Positions 47,271-64,000 of a stretch of DNA of 64,000 bases are shown piece after piece. The stretch covers positions 16,255,123-16,319,122 of the forward strand of contig NC_135172.1 in assembly GCF_041146795.1 (NCBI RefSeq), written 5' to 3'. Position 1 is the stretch's first letter, and each line of letters opens with the position of its first letter. Source of the stretch: Maylandia zebra (Eukaryota; Chordata; Actinopteri; Cichliformes; Cichlidae). Both the position numbers and the translations under genes were made by a program. The notes beneath the pieces were generated by a model. The model did no database searches, was not told the DNA's origin, and saw nothing but the letters and a program-made list of their open reading frames with translations.

Positions 47271-49155
47271 CGCCATATCAGGACCGGGGCTGCGTTGCTG
47301 ACACTTATCGGTCAGCCTGCAGTGACTCACCTTTCTTATCCAGTGACCAATCGCTGAAACGATTAGTCAAATGAGACTGACTGAGCAGATTTCATTACTG
47401 ATTAAAGACCTATTTCCTGTCATCTTTTCACTATGACCTTTAAATGATAGGTCCTGTCTCTACGATAGCGACTTGTCAATCTCAAGGTTTGCCCGCCCTG
47501 AATCATATCGCTTATTTTACTACAAACGGGACCATCATTTATCAAATGAACACCACGCTGTAGACAGCAAGATCTGAAAACGGCAACTGAGACCATGAAC
47601 CAGTTCAGATCCTGAGGTCATACATCCATGAGCACTGCAGTCATTTTCTCATACAGGCCTGCTGCCCGGCAATGCTGCTGACCATTAGAAAGAATCCAGG
47701 TTTAATTCACCTCACCGGCGGCTTCATTTTTCACACCCCAAGGCTGTTTCAATCTTTTATATACAGTCTGTGGTTGAATACAGTTGGATAGGAAGAGATG
47801 TCACACACACACTTACACAAAATCACAACAAAAACACACCCTTACGCTCCGGATTACCCTTTGACTGTTAAACTCTACCTAATACCTGCGAGTGTAAGTG
47901 GATTCACGTCTATTTAGTTATAAAGAAATGAACCAACGGCCTTTTGTAGGCAGGCTGGAGGACTTCAGTGCAAAATCAGTGTAGCACTTTTCAGGTTTTT
48001 GTTGCTTTTTTAAAAAAATAATGTATGCCATTTTAAGTAATAAAGACAAATAGCAAACAATGCTTCTGGTTCCCTCTTCACAGATCTGAGGATTTGCCGC
48101 TTTCTGTGTCTGACACCATTATCCTTATTTCCTAAATAACTCTGGAAGTTATTTATATAGCAAAGCTTGGCTGTGCTTCATATTTGTGGGGTAATTTTAC
48201 AGACTTATCAGTAAAACTAATAACAACTTACAGATAATTTCATCATAAGCCAAATTGTGCCGTTTAATCTGAGTCATTCTGAACGGCTTATACTGAAAAT
48301 ATGAAGTGAAATTTAACTCCATGTTTGCTTTGTATAGCCATCTTATCTTTGCTTGTACCCCCCACCACCACCACCACCACCACCCACCACACCAGTGCTT
48401 ATTGTACATAAACTACACAGAAGCCGAATAAAGAGTCTGGACACAAACTTCCGTTTTTTTATCTTTTTATGCACACATCATTCAGTTCAGTTTTGATATC
48501 ACCTGGAAAAAAAGATTACAGGACCACATGGAAATATTACTACTGATAAAATGAACATGAAATTTCTCATTGTTTCTCATTGGGATGCATTTGGAGCTAC
48601 ACTCACTGTTCCATTGCTTCCATTGGTAAAGACTTCAATATAACAGCTTTAGGTCATGTGTGAGAAGTTCTGATTAAAATTCATAAATCATGTAAATAAA
48701 ATTTTAAATCAAAAGAACATTTAGTGCAAACATTCACACAAAGCTCTAAACATAACTAAATAATCAACACTGAGCATGTCGTTTCTAGGCAACAATATTA
48801 TGTCACATGCAGAGCCTGAACCACACTGATGTGCTCTCACTGCATATTGTGAAGCTTTAAATTAAAGGTGATATTTGATGTCCTTTTATTTATTGTTGGT
48901 TTGTTATAATCCACACACTTCAACATTTTATTTCCATTATTATCTAAATGTAACTGTTTTAATAGATATGTGTGCTGTGCTGTCCACCGGCATCTACCGG
49001 CTTTACACTGTCAGTCGATGTCTTAATGATTCGAGTGAAATCTGAGCAAAAACCTGTTTGTTTCTTCACATTCTTGGATCTAGAGGGATCACTTTCCAGC
49101 TCGTGTTGGAGGGACTACAGTTCAGCTGAGGCCAGATGTTAAATCTGACCTCACC
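47271..49155. other. Convergent intergenic: grap and slc5a10 3' regions
   Basis: The two genes end tail to tail 1.9 kb apart. Plus-strand AATAAA hexamers at 48039-48044 and 48427-48432 are candidates for grap. A (CCA)n tract lies at 48361-48393. Minus-strand AATAAA near 48890 is a candidate for slc5a10. No other gene was recognised. Confidence 0.55.
48427..48432 (+). terminator. Candidate distal polyadenylation signal of grap
   Basis: AATAAA about 1.16 kb after the grap stop, followed by T-rich sequence (TTCCGTTTTTTTATC), consistent with a cleavage region. A nearer hexamer is at 48039. Confidence 0.4.
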
Positions 49156-63625
<14,470 letters not shown>

Positions 63626-64000
63626 ATCTGTGGGCCGGTCAGGGAACGTGAGGACATTAATGCTTCATTGTGGGATGTGTTGTTTTTTTGTTTTGTTTTT
63701 AATCCTCTTTTTGTTTGGAAACTGCGACGCAAAGCTTACAAGATCTGCTTTACTCTGATATCTCTGGGTGGTTTCAAATGAGTGACTGACCAAAAAGAAA
63801 GTTTGCTGACGTGTTTGTGCGGAAATAAACTCTGATAATAACATATCAGGTGTTTGTGTTTACAACATGCAAAACAAGATAGCATGCACTCTTGCAACTG
63901 ATTTATGAGTGATCTGTTTTTTTTTTAAGATATGGTACTGTGTTTGGTCAGCTGTGATTCTCTTCAGCCAACCCATGTCACGCACCGTGCAGTGTATCTG
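63626..64000. other. fam83g 3' UTR and slc5a10 intron, right edge
   Basis: The fam83g stop TAG is at 63623-63625 and AATAAA at about 63824-63829 is a likely polyadenylation signal. On the opposite strand this is slc5a10 intron; the preceding slc5a10 exon was not seen and must be further right. Confidence 0.55.

Overview
The window is vertebrate nuclear DNA, almost certainly from a ray-finned (teleost) fish and probably a percomorph; a cichlid-like species is a guess. The evidence is multi-exon genes with GT-AG introns, compact spacing, long CA/GT microsatellites, several decayed Tc1-type transposons and hAT elements. No prokaryotic, organellar, tRNA or rRNA feature was seen.

Layout, left to right. 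(1) 532-7260, minus: 5' two thirds of ern2 (IRE1-beta), running off the left edge just inside the kinase domain. (2) 10014-16988, minus: complete chst12 (chondroitin 4-sulfotransferase 2) in five coding exons, with Tc1 debris in its introns. (3) 16989-23755: mostly featureless intergenic DNA with a CpG-rich block near 18.4-18.9 kb and a TIR-flanked decayed Tc1 element at 19.3-20.2 kb. (4) 23756-29076, minus: complete eif3b, 18 coding exons, 680 aa. (5) 29619-38844, plus: complete brat1, 12 coding exons, 912 aa, head-to-head with eif3b across 542 bp and carrying a 2.5-kb hAT element with an 8-bp target duplication in intron 3. (6) 40385-47270, plus: grap, an SH3-SH2-SH3 adaptor of 261 aa whose third intron is packed with repeats, including a relic of an hAT transposase BED finger. 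(7) 49156-63025, minus: 3' half of slc5a10 (SGLT5-type sodium/sugar cotransporter). (8) 56152-63625, plus: complete fam83g (PAWS1), interleaved with slc5a10 on the opposite strand.

The genes are unrelated housekeeping, signalling and transport loci and do not form one pathway. The gene order joins blocks that are separate in mammals: CHST12-EIF3B-BRAT1 (human 7p22), GRAP-SLC5A10-FAM83G (human 17p11.2) and ERN2 (human 16p12). Coding exons were assembled by hand from translated similarity and splice sites, and the reading phase was checked at every junction for all seven genes.

I found no convincing previously undescribed system. The most distinctive observations are the interleaved slc5a10/fam83g pair, the multi-intron chst12, a perfect CRE/ATF site upstream of ern2, the clean hAT insertion in brat1, the BED-finger relic with a 50-bp inverted repeat in grap, and two perfect short hairpins.
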